Part shown: piece after piece, positions 1 to 6,317 of the stretch
Numbering within the stretch: the stretch's first letter is position 1
Layout: each line of letters begins with the position of its first letter
Virus record (IMG/VR): IMGVR_UViG_3300026557_000003
Coordinates: 1 to 64,000 of that record
Source of the DNA: a virus
Reading direction: 5' to 3' (one strand)
DNA: 64,000 nucleotides
The notes under the pieces: generated by a model
The model's database searches: none
The model's input: the letters and a program-made list of their open reading frames with translations, nothing else
What the model was told of the DNA's origin: nothing
Made by a program: the position numbers and the translations under genes

Positions 1-40
1 CGCGCCTTTTATTCTCGCTCAGTTCGTTATTTGCCGCCAT
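1..40 (-). CDS. 5' end of a leftward gene, cut by window edge
   Basis: Only the first 13 codons are visible (MAANNELSENKRR). An AAGGAAAG ribosome site lies a few bases upstream of the ATG. It follows the stop of the next gene directly, so it is the distal member of the leftward small-gene operon. Nothing can be said about function. Confidence 0.5.
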   Translation of the reverse strand, partial: MAANNELSENKRR

Positions 41-42
41 AA

Positions 43-246
43 TTACTTTCCTTTTGTGTGTGAATAAACCTCTGCACTCATTACGAGGGCCCGTTGCATA
101 CACCTAGCACAATAGAGTCGGCCTGCAATGATATTTTCAGGCTCGCTGAAGTTGACTTGCTGATGACACACAACGCAGGCAGTCAAATCATCTATCGTGA
201 GTGGCTCGGCCTCGCGTTGAGTTTTGCAATCGCATCCACGGATCAT
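43..246 (-). CDS. small zinc-ribbon-like protein
   Basis: This 67-residue protein carries an early CDC and two CxxC pairs, CVVC and CARC, spaced as in small treble-clef or zinc-ribbon proteins. It probably binds zinc and may contact DNA or RNA, but no family is recognised. Its ATG lies 8 bases after the stop of the preceding gene, inside the leftward operon of short genes transcribed from about 1625. Partner and pathway are unknown. Confidence 0.6.
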   Translation of the reverse strand: MIRGCDCKTQREAEPLTIDDLTACVVCHQQVNFSEPENIIAGRLYCARCMQRALVMSAEVYSHTKGK

Positions 247-253
247 AAATTCT

Positions 254-415
254 TCAATCCTCTACTAGTCCTTCTTCTGCTTCTCTCTCGCACTCGAAGC
301 AAATGTAAATAGGATTGCCCTGCTCGTCGTTGCCGATATAGTTAGCCTCCTTGGGCAATACCGTGCAGCCACATTCGTCACAGGATACTGAATTACCGCG
401 TGGAATTACTGGCAT
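254..415 (-). CDS. 53-residue zinc-ribbon-like protein
   Basis: The gene reads MPVIPRGN to EEGLVED. It contains CDEC-GC and CFEC clusters, four or five cysteines that fit a single zinc site, and an acidic tail. A GGAGG ribosome site sits just upstream of the ATG, which supports this short gene. It lies between two other short leftward genes with almost no spacing. Function unknown; a zinc-binding accessory protein is the most that can be inferred. Confidence 0.6.
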   Translation of the reverse strand: MPVIPRGNSVSCDECGCTVLPKEANYIGNDEQGNPIYICFECEREAEEGLVED

Positions 416-441
416 AATCCTCCAATCTCTGCCGCTGCGGG

Positions 442-693
442 CTATTCCTTCTCTGTCCGGTCGAGGATGAACTGAAAATCTATTCCCGTAAAATTAACGC
501 CGATAACCTCAAATTTAGAATCTCTGGTTTTCTGGCCGCCGAACTGTTTCAATAGTTGCTTACCAAGCGCTTCTAGTGGCTGGCGTAATCCAGCTTCCTC
601 TATCAGTTCGTCGTTCAGCTCGGCCGTTTTGGAGCCGATAGAACCAGCGAATTGCGTGGGGTCTTCGGTTCGGCCCTCAACATAAACTTTCAT
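442..693 (-). CDS. hypothetical protein, leftward small-gene operon
   Basis: The 83-residue protein has no recognised domain. It is mixed alpha/beta in character, with an acidic N-terminal half and a hydrophobic stretch near residues 60-75. The start is supported by AAGGAAG a few bases upstream. It sits between two cysteine-rich small proteins in the leftward operon. No function is proposed. Confidence 0.55.
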   Translation of the reverse strand: MKVYVEGRTEDPTQFAGSIGSKTAELNDELIEEAGLRQPLEALGKQLLKQFGGQKTRDSKFEVIGVNFTGIDFQFILDRTEKE

Positions 694-704
694 TGTATCT
701 TCCT

Positions 705-971
705 TTATCTGGTCAAATGTTGAAATTCTGTCTCAGCAATCAGATTCTGCCGCCCGCCTCCCGGTACGATCTTCATCACCTGATCAAACGTACACTGAGC
801 GCAGAACGGATCGACAGACGGATGATTACAGCGCAAGCAGGTGTTTTCCAGGCGTTCCTCAATCCACAGGGTATCGCCACACTCGCAGTTGAGCGAGAAT
901 CGACCGTCTGCGTAATCCTGGTCGCTGATCGGCGCAGAATGGTTGCAGGTTTCACAGGTTAGGTGGAGCAT
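705..971 (-). CDS. cysteine-rich zinc-finger protein
   Basis: This 88-residue protein begins MLHLTCETC and contains CETC, CEC, CLRC and CAQC clusters, enough for two zinc sites, with histidines between them. A GGAGG motif lies about 10 bases upstream of the ATG. It resembles small double-zinc-ribbon proteins common in phage early regions, which often modulate host RNA polymerase or bind nucleic acid; that role is inference only. Its stop is 12 bases from the next start. Confidence 0.6.
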   Translation of the reverse strand: MLHLTCETCNHSAPISDQDYADGRFSLNCECGDTLWIEERLENTCLRCNHPSVDPFCAQCTFDQVMKIVPGGGRQNLIAETEFQHLTR

Positions 972-973
972 TG

Positions 974-1228
974 CTACAAAGCCTCCTGGATAGCTATTTT
1001 GAGATTGTGCTTTGTCAGTGTCAGCGTTGGAAGTTCTTTGACCGCGTCGTCGATTTCCGCTGCGGCGTTATCCGCTCTTAAGAAGGCGGCGAACTGAAAA
1101 GCTGGTTTTCCATCTTCGACACGGACAGTCTTCAATAGGGTAAGTGGTATCTCAAATCCCTTTACGCGTTGTTCGCCGCAGTTGGCCACGAGTTTATGTT
1201 CTGTGCCCCATCTTGAATATATTGCCAT
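974..1228 (-). CDS. hypothetical protein (84 aa)
   Basis: The start is placed at the ATG of MAIYSRW because a strong GGAGG lies about 7 bases upstream; a longer open frame extends to 1270 without a ribosome site. The protein is beta-rich and has no cysteines of note apart from one near residue 17. No family recognised. It belongs to the leftward operon. Confidence 0.55.
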   Translation of the reverse strand: MAIYSRWGTEHKLVANCGEQRVKGFEIPLTLLKTVRVEDGKPAFQFAAFLRADNAAAEIDDAVKELPTLTLTKHNLKIAIQEAL

Positions 1229-1262
1229 CGTGATTCCTCCCTGCCGCCGTGATGCGCGGCTG

Positions 1263-1436
1263 CTAAGCATAATAGGTTTCGTACAGATAGCGGTTTACCC
1301 GACCAAGAATCTGCCAGCCTTTGTTATCTTCTGAAAAATCATCGGCAAAGAAAAACTCGCCGATCAATTTCCCCACAAGGTGCCCAGCATCTTTTCTACC
1401 AGCTACCCACGGATCACGTCTTGATTCTGTTGTCAT
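1263..1436 (-). CDS. 57-residue hypothetical protein
   Basis: An ATG at 1436 follows GAGGAGAT. The frame reads MTTESRRDPW to LYETYYA, a compact amphipathic protein rich in aromatic residues. It is the second gene downstream of the leftward promoter and has the tight spacing typical of this operon. Function unknown. Confidence 0.55.
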   Translation of the reverse strand: MTTESRRDPWVAGRKDAGHLVGKLIGEFFFADDFSEDNKGWQILGRVNRYLYETYYA

Positions 1437-1448
1437 TGCGTATCTCCT

Positions 1449-1604
1449 CTATGATTGCTCAATCCTGATCGTTACCTTTTGGAGTGCGGCCCAGAGCGTC
1501 CACGTTTTGATACGCTCGACTGCCTGGGCTATGGTTAGGTCGTAATGTTCCTCTGCTTTGCGCCAACTGTTTGCGATTGTGCGCTGGTAGATGGTTAAAG
1601 TCAT
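1449..1604 (-). CDS. 51-residue hypothetical protein, first gene of leftward operon
   Basis: The gene starts at 1604 with GAAAGGAAA upstream. It encodes a short, mostly helical basic protein (MTLTIYQRTI start, ends RIEQS). Its position directly after the leftward promoter at 1631-1659 makes it the promoter-proximal gene of the cluster. No domain is recognised. Confidence 0.55.
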   Translation of the reverse strand: MTLTIYQRTIANSWRKAEEHYDLTIAQAVERIKTWTLWAALQKVTIRIEQS

Positions 1605-1630
1605 TGTGATTTCCTTTCGACCGAAGCAAT

Positions 1631-1659
1631 GTTATATACCCATCTATTGTTATCGTCAA
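1631..1659 (-). promoter_or_regulatory. leftward sigma70-type promoter
   Basis: On the minus strand TTGACG (1659-1654) and TATAAC (1636-1631) are separated by 17 bases. The start would fall about 20 bases before the first leftward gene. It is back to back with the rightward promoter at 1670-1697, so this 70-base gap is a divergent switch region. Confidence 0.7.
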
Positions 1660-1669
1660 GAAAATAATG

Positions 1670-1697
1670 TTGACAACGAAAAGAATTGGTTTATAAT
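1670..1697 (+). promoter_or_regulatory. perfect-consensus promoter for a leaderless mRNA
   Basis: TTGACA (1670-1675) and TATAAT (1692-1697) match both consensus hexamers, with a 16-base spacer. The ATG of the next gene begins only 7 bases after the -10 hexamer, so transcription should start at or next to the start codon. No Shine-Dalgarno sequence is present. Confidence 0.8.
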
Positions 1698-1704
1698 CGG
1701 CGCT

Positions 1705-1926
1705 ATGAAGAAACAGGAATTTGTTTTTGAGCCCAAAGATGTGCCAGAATGCATTCAACAGGACATCACACCACAGCGAGTTCGACAATTGATTCCTGAA
1801 CTTGGACTCGAAGAAGGTTTGCATTTCAAGCGCTTCGGCCGTTCGGTGATGCTCAGCCTCGAGGGAGTGAACGCTATCAAATGTCGTAATACAAAGCCGG
1901 GGCCGAAGAAAGCAGAGGTCGCGTGA
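1705..1926 (+). CDS. small HTH-like DNA-binding protein, leaderless
   Basis: The 73-residue protein contains a segment (about residues 20-50, TPQRVRQLIPELGL onward) with the look of an excisionase or MerR-type helix-turn-helix, followed by a basic GPKK tail. The start is fixed by the consensus promoter whose -10 ends 7 bases upstream. It overlaps the next gene by 4 bases. Probably a regulator or recombination directionality-type protein; this is inferred from fold-like pattern and position only. Confidence 0.6.
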   Translation: MKKQEFVFEPKDVPECIQQDITPQRVRQLIPELGLEEGLHFKRFGRSVMLSLEGVNAIKCRNTKPGPKKAEVA

Positions 1927-2138
1927 AGACAGAACTAGATAAAGCATTCGATCTTCTTAATGAGAAAACTGTTAATATTAACTTTGCAATGGATTTTCTC
2001 GGGATGTCGAAGCGCGATGTCAGGAAACTGTGTTGCCCTGGGGTCCTCGACACGTATGTCATGGACGATGGCAGTTACCGGATCGTCAGCAAATCTCTGA
2101 ATGCCTACGCAAAGAGCCGGATTGAGAAAATCAAATGA
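1923..2138 (+). CDS. small HTH/excisionase-like protein, GTG start
   Basis: This 71-residue protein starts at a GTG that overlaps the previous stop (GTGA). The central segment INFAMDFLGMSKRDVRKL followed by a YRIVS wing resembles the winged helix-turn-helix of Xis and MerR-like proteins. It is cotranscribed with the preceding HTH-like gene. A regulatory or DNA-architectural role is likely; the target is unknown. Confidence 0.55.
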   Translation: MKTELDKAFDLLNEKTVNINFAMDFLGMSKRDVRKLCCPGVLDTYVMDDGSYRIVSKSLNAYAKSRIEKIK

Positions 2139-2233
2139 AACACGAACATTATTCATCCTCGACAATCGCGCACTCTGATTATGACGCGACGAAAAGGATT
2201 TTGACGATTCAGTTTCGCAGCGGTGGCCTTTAA
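2135..2233 (+). pseudogene. KTSC-domain gene interrupted by a stop
   Basis: The frame overlaps the previous stop by ATGA and runs 32 residues to FRSGGL then TAA. Residues 6-31 match the N-terminal half of the KTSC domain (pattern SSS-I, YD, L-I-F-SGG). The expected second half (pattern VY--L--A---G--F) continues in the -1 frame from about 2224 as MYLEMRKAKP and RRLF. The gene is therefore frame-disrupted here, by decay, sequencing error or, less likely, a programmed -1 shift. KTSC proteins are small and of uncertain function. Confidence 0.55.
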
Positions 2234-2345
2234 CGGAAAAAGGTCGTAGTATGTACCTGGAAATGCGGAAGGCAAAACCCCATAATATCCGGCGTCTTTT
2301 CGGTTCTGATTCGTCCTGCGCCAACACAGCCACGGCAAATAGGTG

Positions 2346-2374
2346 TTTACGCCCTATTCCCAATCGTTTAAAAT
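2346..2374 (+). promoter_or_regulatory. promoter for leaderless DUF5681 gene
   Basis: TTTACG (2346-2351), a 17-base spacer and TAAAAT (2369-2374) precede the ATG at 2382 by exactly 7 bases. That is the same geometry as the promoter at 1670-1697, and no Shine-Dalgarno is present. Confidence 0.6.
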
Positions 2375-2381
2375 CAATCAA

Positions 2382-2867
2382 ATGTCATCTGATGCACAGT
2401 CAATCGGTCGTTACGCAAATCGCTGGCTTCCGGGCGTGTCTGGAAATCCTTTAGGTTCAACGAATGCGCGCACTCCGAATTTGCTTGGTCAACTCAAGAA
2501 AAAGCTATTAGCTGCTGCTGACAGGAAGGCCGCTGAGGGTGATCCGCAATCGCCGTTTCTAGTGCGCGACCAAATCATCAACGAGATGCTGCGACTGGCT
2601 CTTCACAGCAACGACGACCGTGTAAGGTTTGCTGCCATTAAAGAGATATTCGACCGGACTGAAGGCAAGCCCCTTCAGCGTGTCGAGGTTATTGAAAACG
2701 ATCAGCGAGATCGATACCTTTCCTGTATCCAGTTCGTCCGAGACTCGCTTATTAAATCTGGCAAGGAAGTTGACGAGCGGCTGATCCTGGAAGCTGTTTG
2801 CGGAACTTACCCGGAAGCTCGGGAAGTCCTGGCGGATATGTTCGCGGCTGCTGATGGCGCGGGTTAG
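2382..2867 (+). CDS. DUF5681-domain protein, possible small terminase
   Basis: The 161-residue protein starts MSSDAQSIGR. Residues 8-45 carry the DUF5681 pattern (RWLPGVSGNPLGS, then a basic helical stretch). The middle has VRFAAIKEIFDRTEGKP, a signature common in phage proteins annotated as small terminase-like or DNA-binding. It would recognise phage DNA for packaging if it is the small terminase, but it lies 5 kb from the large subunit in a regulator region, so a regulatory role is also possible. The upstream start at 2343 is rejected in favour of the leaderless ATG at 2382. Confidence 0.6.
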   Translation: MSSDAQSIGRYANRWLPGVSGNPLGSTNARTPNLLGQLKKKLLAAADRKAAEGDPQSPFLVRDQIINEMLRLALHSNDDRVRFAAIKEIFDRTEGKPLQRVEVIENDQRDRYLSCIQFVRDSLIKSGKEVDERLILEAVCGTYPEAREVLADMFAAADGAG

Positions 2868-3118
2868 GTTGCATCTTGCTTTATCTCCCAATGAACTGCC
2901 TCGTCTTTACCTACAGCAATGAGTGTTAATTCGTGGCCTGCAAATAAATAGAACGTCTCAAGAATTTCGACGCCTTCACTTGTTCTTATGCGAATCATCT
3001 GATCAGGCGCGCCGTTACTGAAATTCGTAATACATGTTGCGTCTGGTCGCGGCCAAAATCGCAGCAGCAAATATACTGCGACGATCAGTACCAGTGCGAT
3101 GATTACGCTATTGTCCAT
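2864..3118 (-). CDS. small single-pass membrane protein
   Basis: The start is taken at MDNSVII, with AAGGAG upstream, giving 84 residues. Residues 3-22 form one hydrophobic segment (IIALVLIVAVYLLLRF) and the remainder is a soluble beta-rich tail. It therefore resembles a membrane-anchored accessory protein. It converges on the DUF5681 gene with a 4-base tail-to-tail overlap. Function unknown. Confidence 0.55.
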   Translation of the reverse strand: MDNSVIIALVLIVAVYLLLRFWPRPDATCITNFSNGAPDQMIRIRTSEGVEILETFYLFAGHELTLIAVGKDEAVHWEIKQDAT

Positions 3119-3437
3119 CTGATTCGATCTCCTTTGCACAGTCCTCTATTTCCGCTGTGGCCTCGTCGGCACAATCACCAGCATAATTACGAATTATTGG
3201 TATCAGCTGACGCACAATCGCCGCGTCTTTCTCCCGTTGCTCGCGCTGGGCCCGGGCGTTAATCTCATCAGCTAATCCAGAATCAAGTATTGAGGTTGCG
3301 ATAATCGCCAAGCACTTTACGCATAGGCGAGTATTCAACGCCGGATACAGCTTTGCCGGCGTGAAACAAGACTGACAGCGCGCCTCGGGTTGGCCCGTGA
3401 GATTGTCTAGATAACTTCGTTCGATCATTTTGCTCAC
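3108..3437 (-). CDS. zinc-ribbon protein with helical tail, GTG start
   Basis: The 109-residue protein has CQSC and CVKC pairs between residues 21 and 42, a typical zinc ribbon, followed by a long charged helix. GGAG sits 5 bases before the GTG, which favours GTG over the ATG three codons later. It lies between the repressor-like gene and the membrane protein in a leftward operon. Role unknown. Confidence 0.55.
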   Translation of the reverse strand: MSKMIERSYLDNLTGQPEARCQSCFTPAKLYPALNTRLCVKCLAIIATSILDSGLADEINARAQREQREKDAAIVRQLIPIIRNYAGDCADEATAEIEDCAKEIESDGQ

Positions 3438-3445
3438 AATATCTC

Positions 3446-3862
3446 CTACGCTGGATTTCCGCTTACGACCTTGCCTTCGCGGTCCTTGAATAGGTAGTCA
3501 TCTTTGCTAATCGATATGCTCCTGTCTGAAAAAACTAGCACGAGCGTCTCATCAAACGTTCTGAAGTGTGCAGCATCGGCAAACACTGATACCTGAAATC
3601 CATTATTACCAATATATTGAATGCTCTCGTATTCTGGATTCATTTCACGCCGCCCTGCTTGCTCTGGGATGTATACCACGGCGCGACGATACCCCAGATC
3701 GCGCATAATCTGCATTCCTGGTGCTCTCCGTGCCTTCAGAACATCGCTCAGGTAAGAACCGGACACCCCAATTTTTTCGGCATAGGCTTTCTGTGATCCA
3801 GCCTTCGTAACTGCCATCATCAACAAGTTGTAGAAATCCTGCTCAGTTATCTGGTTCTTCAT
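3446..3862 (-). CDS. HTH repressor-like transcription regulator
   Basis: Residues 15-50 form a helix-turn-helix (SQKAYAEKIGVSGSYLSDVLKARR), matching the XRE/Cro class. The remaining part is a beta-rich domain of unknown type rather than a LexA-like peptidase. The gene is leaderless: its -10 ends 6 bases before the ATG. An inverted repeat inside the promoter (3872-3889) is a likely autoregulatory operator. It is the best candidate for a phage regulator controlling the leftward rep region. Classification as lysogenic repressor is inference. Confidence 0.6.
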   Translation of the reverse strand: MKNQITEQDFYNLLMMAVTKAGSQKAYAEKIGVSGSYLSDVLKARRAPGMQIMRDLGYRRAVVYIPEQAGRREMNPEYESIQYIGNNGFQVSVFADAAHFRTFDETLVLVFSDRSISISKDDYLFKDREGKVVSGNPA

Positions 3863-3868
3863 AAATCC

Positions 3869-3897
3869 ATAATACGCATATCAGCGTATCAGGTCAA
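3869..3897 (-). promoter_or_regulatory. repressor promoter with embedded operator dyad
   Basis: On the minus strand TTGACC (3897-3892), a 17-base spacer and TATTAT (3874-3869) end 6 bases before the ATG. The spacer holds the dyad ATACGC-N6-GCGTAT (3872-3877 and 3884-3889), placed so that a bound protein would block polymerase. Confidence 0.65.
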
Positions 3898-4083
3898 ATG
3901 AAAAACATTAATCAAATCCGCGCGCGCAAACCATCCGCCGCGTAAGCAAAAATTCGGTCCTGAGAATTTTTCTGAGTGGGGAAGTTGGTACGCGACAGCG
4001 TTCAACTTCTTGTGACCTTTTTGTGGCGTAAGCCACGATATGACCTTTTAAAAAACGGTACATATTAACTATAACATCTTTGT
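3898..4083. other. gene-free regulatory region with small palindromes
   Basis: No plausible gene is seen. It contains an inverted repeat AAAAATTC/GAATTTTT near 3950-3975, a GTGGC-GTAA-GCCAC hairpin at 4023-4036, two copies of GACCTTTT flanking that hairpin, and an A/T-rich tract at 4048-4080. Together with the repeats at 4084-4183 this looks like a replication-origin or control region. Confidence 0.4.
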
Positions 4084-4183
4084 GGTACGTTTCGGCCCTA
4101 CCCCAGGGCCAGAACGTACCTACTTAAGCAGGGCTGATTCGTACCTACCCTGCGCCGAAAGTAGGGCCAGAACGTACCTACTT
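4084..4183. repeat. repeat cluster, possible replication origin
   Basis: A 21-base direct repeat beginning AGGGCCAGAACG and ending CTACTT occurs at 4105-4125 and 4163-4183. A near-perfect inverted copy of its first 16 bases lies at 4084-4099. A partial copy, CGTACCTAC, is at 4140-4148 and is followed by a CCTAC/GTAGG hairpin. The cluster lies at the 3' edge of a replication-initiator-like gene and next to an A/T-rich tract. Iteron function is inferred. Confidence 0.5.
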
Positions 4184-4609
4184 TTTGCGCGCTTTCCGTG
4201 CCTGAAATGGGGAAACCTTGCCATCCTTCGCGTCGATTTCGGGGAATTCTTTCTTGCAAAGGTCCCCCGTTTCTTCCGAGTACCTTTTAATTGCCTCAAG
4301 CACAGTCGTAACGCCCACGATAAATCGACGGGGTTTCCCTCTGGTAACTGTTGGCTCGGTGATGAATTCAAGATCGAGTAAAATAGACCGTGCCATTTCC
4401 TGTTGTCGTCGAGTGAGTCCGGTTTCTTTCTCCCACTGACGACGGGTTTTCCAAAATTCACCGTTGGGCTGATCGCTGCATTCCCACCAAAACCACGCTT
4501 GGGATAGAAAGATTGTTGCCTCGATTGATTTTGTTAGCTTGAAGAAGATTCGACGGTAACGAACAGAAACGCGGAAATAACGGTCAAAAAACGCTGGCGT
4601 CTGATTCAT
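4178..4609 (-). CDS. winged-helix replication initiator-like protein
   Basis: The 143-residue protein shows a pattern typical of phage winged-helix replication proteins: SIEATIFLSQAWFW, then FWKTRRQWEKETGLTRRQQE, then LLDLEFITEP (about residues 28-85), where helix-turn-helix and wing would lie. The C-terminus is basic. Repeats overlapping and following its 3' end may be its binding sites. It would bind origin DNA and load the replication machinery; a purely transcriptional role is the alternative. Confidence 0.55.
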   Translation of the reverse strand: MNQTPAFFDRYFRVSVRYRRIFFKLTKSIEATIFLSQAWFWWECSDQPNGEFWKTRRQWEKETGLTRRQQEMARSILLDLEFITEPTVTRGKPRRFIVGVTTVLEAIKRYSEETGDLCKKEFPEIDAKDGKVSPFQARKARKK

Positions 4610-4727
4610 TGGCTACACTTCCAATGTGAATTTCGTGTGATGATTGCAGCGAGAATGTGTGTAGTTCATCCTCGCCACAACCCAAAACTCTGTGATCAGC
4701 AGAGCGACACGATTCGCTGATTATACC

Positions 4728-4928
4728 CTACTTCGCGAACAACGCACCCGGTTTTTTGCGGACGCTCACAAGCCGGACGGTCTGCTTGCCAGTGCACCGC
4801 GATTCCTCTTCAATAACGACCTGGATGCCAAGCAAGCCGTAGTTTTTGCGATCAAGAGTCACGGCTAGCGGCTGCCCACATTTTCCGCAGAATAAAGCAT
4901 TCGATGCAGATAATTTGATATTTGGCAA
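4728..4928 (-). CDS. small zinc-binding protein, TTG start
   Basis: The 66-residue frame starts at a TTG without an obvious Shine-Dalgarno. It has one CGKCG knuckle and a second cysteine near residue 45. It is short and weakly supported, but codon pattern and position in the leftward block favour a real gene. Function unknown. Confidence 0.4.
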   Translation of the reverse strand: MPNIKLSASNALFCGKCGQPLAVTLDRKNYGLLGIQVVIEEESRCTGKQTVRLVSVRKKPGALFAK

Positions 4929-4990
4929 GTGTAGTTTCGGCTACATCGTGGTAGTATATCCACACAAGAGACTTTAAGGAGAAATAAATT

Positions 4991-5018
4991 GTGGGTTCGG
5001 GTCCCACCTTTCGCACCA
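4991..5018 (+). other. tRNA 3'-end sequence, possible attP core
   Basis: The stretch has a T-arm (GTGGG, loop TTCGGGT, CCCAC), the seven-base strand CTTTCGC, a discriminator A and CCA, i.e. the exact 3' layout of a tRNA. No matching 5' acceptor (GCGAAAG), D-arm or anticodon arm lies upstream. CTTTCGCACCA ends are common in tRNA-Leu genes. Partial tRNA 3' ends in phages are typical attachment cores. No integrase is visible in the window. The T-loop lacks the usual A58. Confidence 0.45.
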
Positions 5019-5269
5019 AATCTATGGCTGAATACACTGTTAATCAGATAGATAAGATTGTCATCGGGGCGCTACGTGACTGTATCTATCAGCACGGGCC
5101 AATAACACACGAGTGGATTGCTTCAGCAGCCAAAAGAATTACAACGCAGCTTCGCGGAGCGATTAAGAACAAACAAATCACCGAAGAAGACGAGATTCTC
5201 GATCTATTCGACTCGGTTGATGGCAACGGCAAGGAAACGCTACAACGCTTCGGCGAGATATGCCGCTAA
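4991..5269 (+). CDS. hypothetical protein starting inside the tRNA-like end
   Basis: AAGGAG lies 9 bases before a GTG at 4991, giving 92 residues; an internal ATG (MAEYTVNQ, 5024) is the alternative but has no ribosome site. The protein is helical and acidic at its C-terminus, with no recognised domain. The first 11 codons coincide with the tRNA 3'-end sequence, so recombination at that site may have replaced the original N-terminus (inference). Confidence 0.5.
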   Translation: MGSGPTFRTKSMAEYTVNQIDKIVIGALRDCIYQHGPITHEWIASAAKRITTQLRGAIKNKQITEEDEILDLFDSVDGNGKETLQRFGEICR

Positions 5270-5327
5270 CGATCTTTCCCGGAAGCGCAGCCCGACACTG
5301 CACCCGAACGGTAGCGGCTAATCCTGA

Positions 5328-5996
5328 CTACCAACGACTGTAGGGACATTTTCGCGAAGGCAGCCTGGGTATCCTCGCCGCAATTTCTGGATTCCACCCG
5401 GTTCGTATTCTATTTCGAAACATTTCGAAATCTTCCTCTCTAACGTTAAAACGCTTGGCCCATTCCCGCACTCTCAGTGATTCCCCCGCGAATGTAAACG
5501 TTTTGGGCGGATTTGTTTTACGCTTGGTGTTGGTACCACTTAAAATTTCATCAAGACTCTTTCCTCGCTGAATATTCGTCGCGACAACGCTCCTCTTGAG
5601 TCCATGTCGATCACACCATTCAGCTAAACACATCTTTTCGCCATTGCATTCTACGATTCGATTACTCCGTTTATTCCGTGCGTTCTGGGTTCTTGTGGCC
5701 CATCGTAAATTCATCGGCCAACCATTTTCAAGGCACTCTGAACACTGGCCGCAACTATAGTGCCCGTCATTGTCTTTTCTGTCGATCTGCATTGAAGGGT
5801 CTGGTCGAGGACCTACCGTAGAGTAAAAAGCGCCAGCGGAAGAGAGCAAGTAACCACATATCTTGATTCCCCGACCGCCGTAATCTTTCCATTGTGGTTG
5901 GCGCGGATTCAAGCACCGCGTCTTGATGCGGTCCCAGGTTTTAAACTCGGGCGTACCACTCAATCCGTGAATCGTGTTAAAATGAAATTCAGCCAT
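5328..5996 (-). CDS. HNH-type homing endonuclease, YGGRGI family
   Basis: This 222-residue protein starts at MAEFHFNT, set by AAAGGAGA upstream; the longer frame to 6056 would include the leader hairpins. Residues 15-115 carry a phage HNH-like pattern: WDRIKTRCLNP, KDYGGRGIKIC, MQIDRKDNDGHY and NLRWATRTQNARN. Two C-terminal repeats (LAEWCDRHGLKRS and VREWAKRFNVREE) look like NUMOD-type DNA-binding modules. It should nick or cut DNA and move itself. It is antisense to neighbours and has its own promoter and structured leader. Confidence 0.8.
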   Translation of the reverse strand: MAEFHFNTIHGLSGTPEFKTWDRIKTRCLNPRQPQWKDYGGRGIKICGYLLSSAGAFYSTVGPRPDPSMQIDRKDNDGHYSCGQCSECLENGWPMNLRWATRTQNARNKRSNRIVECNGEKMCLAEWCDRHGLKRSVVATNIQRGKSLDEILSGTNTKRKTNPPKTFTFAGESLRVREWAKRFNVREEDFEMFRNRIRTGWNPEIAARIPRLPSRKCPYSRW

Positions 5997-6000
5997 TGAG

Positions 6001-6081
6001 TAAATCTCCTTTACAGATTTATTGAATTGGTAGATCGGCGGAAGGTGCTCAAACACCGCCGCCGATTGTCATATTGTATCA
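6001..6081 (-). promoter_or_regulatory. HNH gene promoter and two-hairpin leader (copy 1)
   Basis: The minus strand has an extended -10 TGA-TACAAT (6081-6073). Six bases later hairpin A begins: ATCGGCGG-GGTG paired with CACC-CCGCCGAT (6066-6034). The linker has CTACCAA. Hairpin B is TAAATCT, a 7-base loop, AGATTTA (6021-6001). The Shine-Dalgarno AAAGGAGA spans its loop and 3' arm, and the ATG is 4 bases beyond. Confidence 0.75.
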
Positions 6082-6102
6082 CGAATTTCGTTGCCTTATA
6101 AT
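6074..6102 (+). promoter_or_regulatory. rightward promoter for the 6111-6310 RNA
   Basis: TTGTAT (6074-6079), a 17-base spacer and TATAAT (6097-6102). It overlaps the -10 of the leftward HNH promoter, so the two may interfere. The first strong hairpin of the downstream RNA starts 8 bases after the -10. Confidence 0.65.
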
Positions 6103-6110
6103 AGCTTTTT

Positions 6111-6310
6111 CCTGGAGATGCGGACTGCCTAACCGCACCCAGGCTGAGGGGCGAAAGCTATCACTCTCTGGGTTCGCTGAATTGGCGAGATAATATAGCG
6201 CCGGGAATTAAACTTAACCGCAACCTATCTATTAAGACAGCCCTCGACGTTTTCTGCAGGGACCAACGCTAATGATTGCAACGCTTAGTTATTAACGTCG
6301 AGGCTGGTCC
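6111..6310 (+). ncRNA. predicted structured RNA with H-type pseudoknot
   Basis: No ORF fits this stretch but pairing is dense. Hairpin 1 is 6111-6143 (CCTGG/CCAGG and TGCGG/CCGCA). Hairpin 2 pairs GCTAT 6157-6161 with ATAGC 6195-6199 and holds an inner TCGC/GCGA stem at 6174-6188. A pseudoknot follows: 10-bp stem 6242-6251 with 6294-6303, and 6-bp stem 6260-6265 with 6305-6310, with a single base between stems. It has its own promoter upstream and lies just ahead of the virion operon. Possible roles are antitermination, a packaging RNA or a decoy; none is shown. I do not recognise a known family. Confidence 0.6.
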
Positions 6311-6317
6311 TTCGGTG

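Noticed and set aside
1459-1947. 162-codon minus-strand ORF across the divergent promoter region
   Set aside because: It would cover two consensus promoters and two better-supported gene starts.
5997-6056. Longer N-terminus for the HNH gene at 5328
   Set aside because: The extra codons fall in the leader hairpins and lack a ribosome site; the ATG at 5996 has a strong one.
6111-6310. Group I intron, tmRNA or IscB-type omega RNA
   Set aside because: No conserved group I core, no tRNA-like ends or tag frame, and no IscB/TnpB-like gene beside it.
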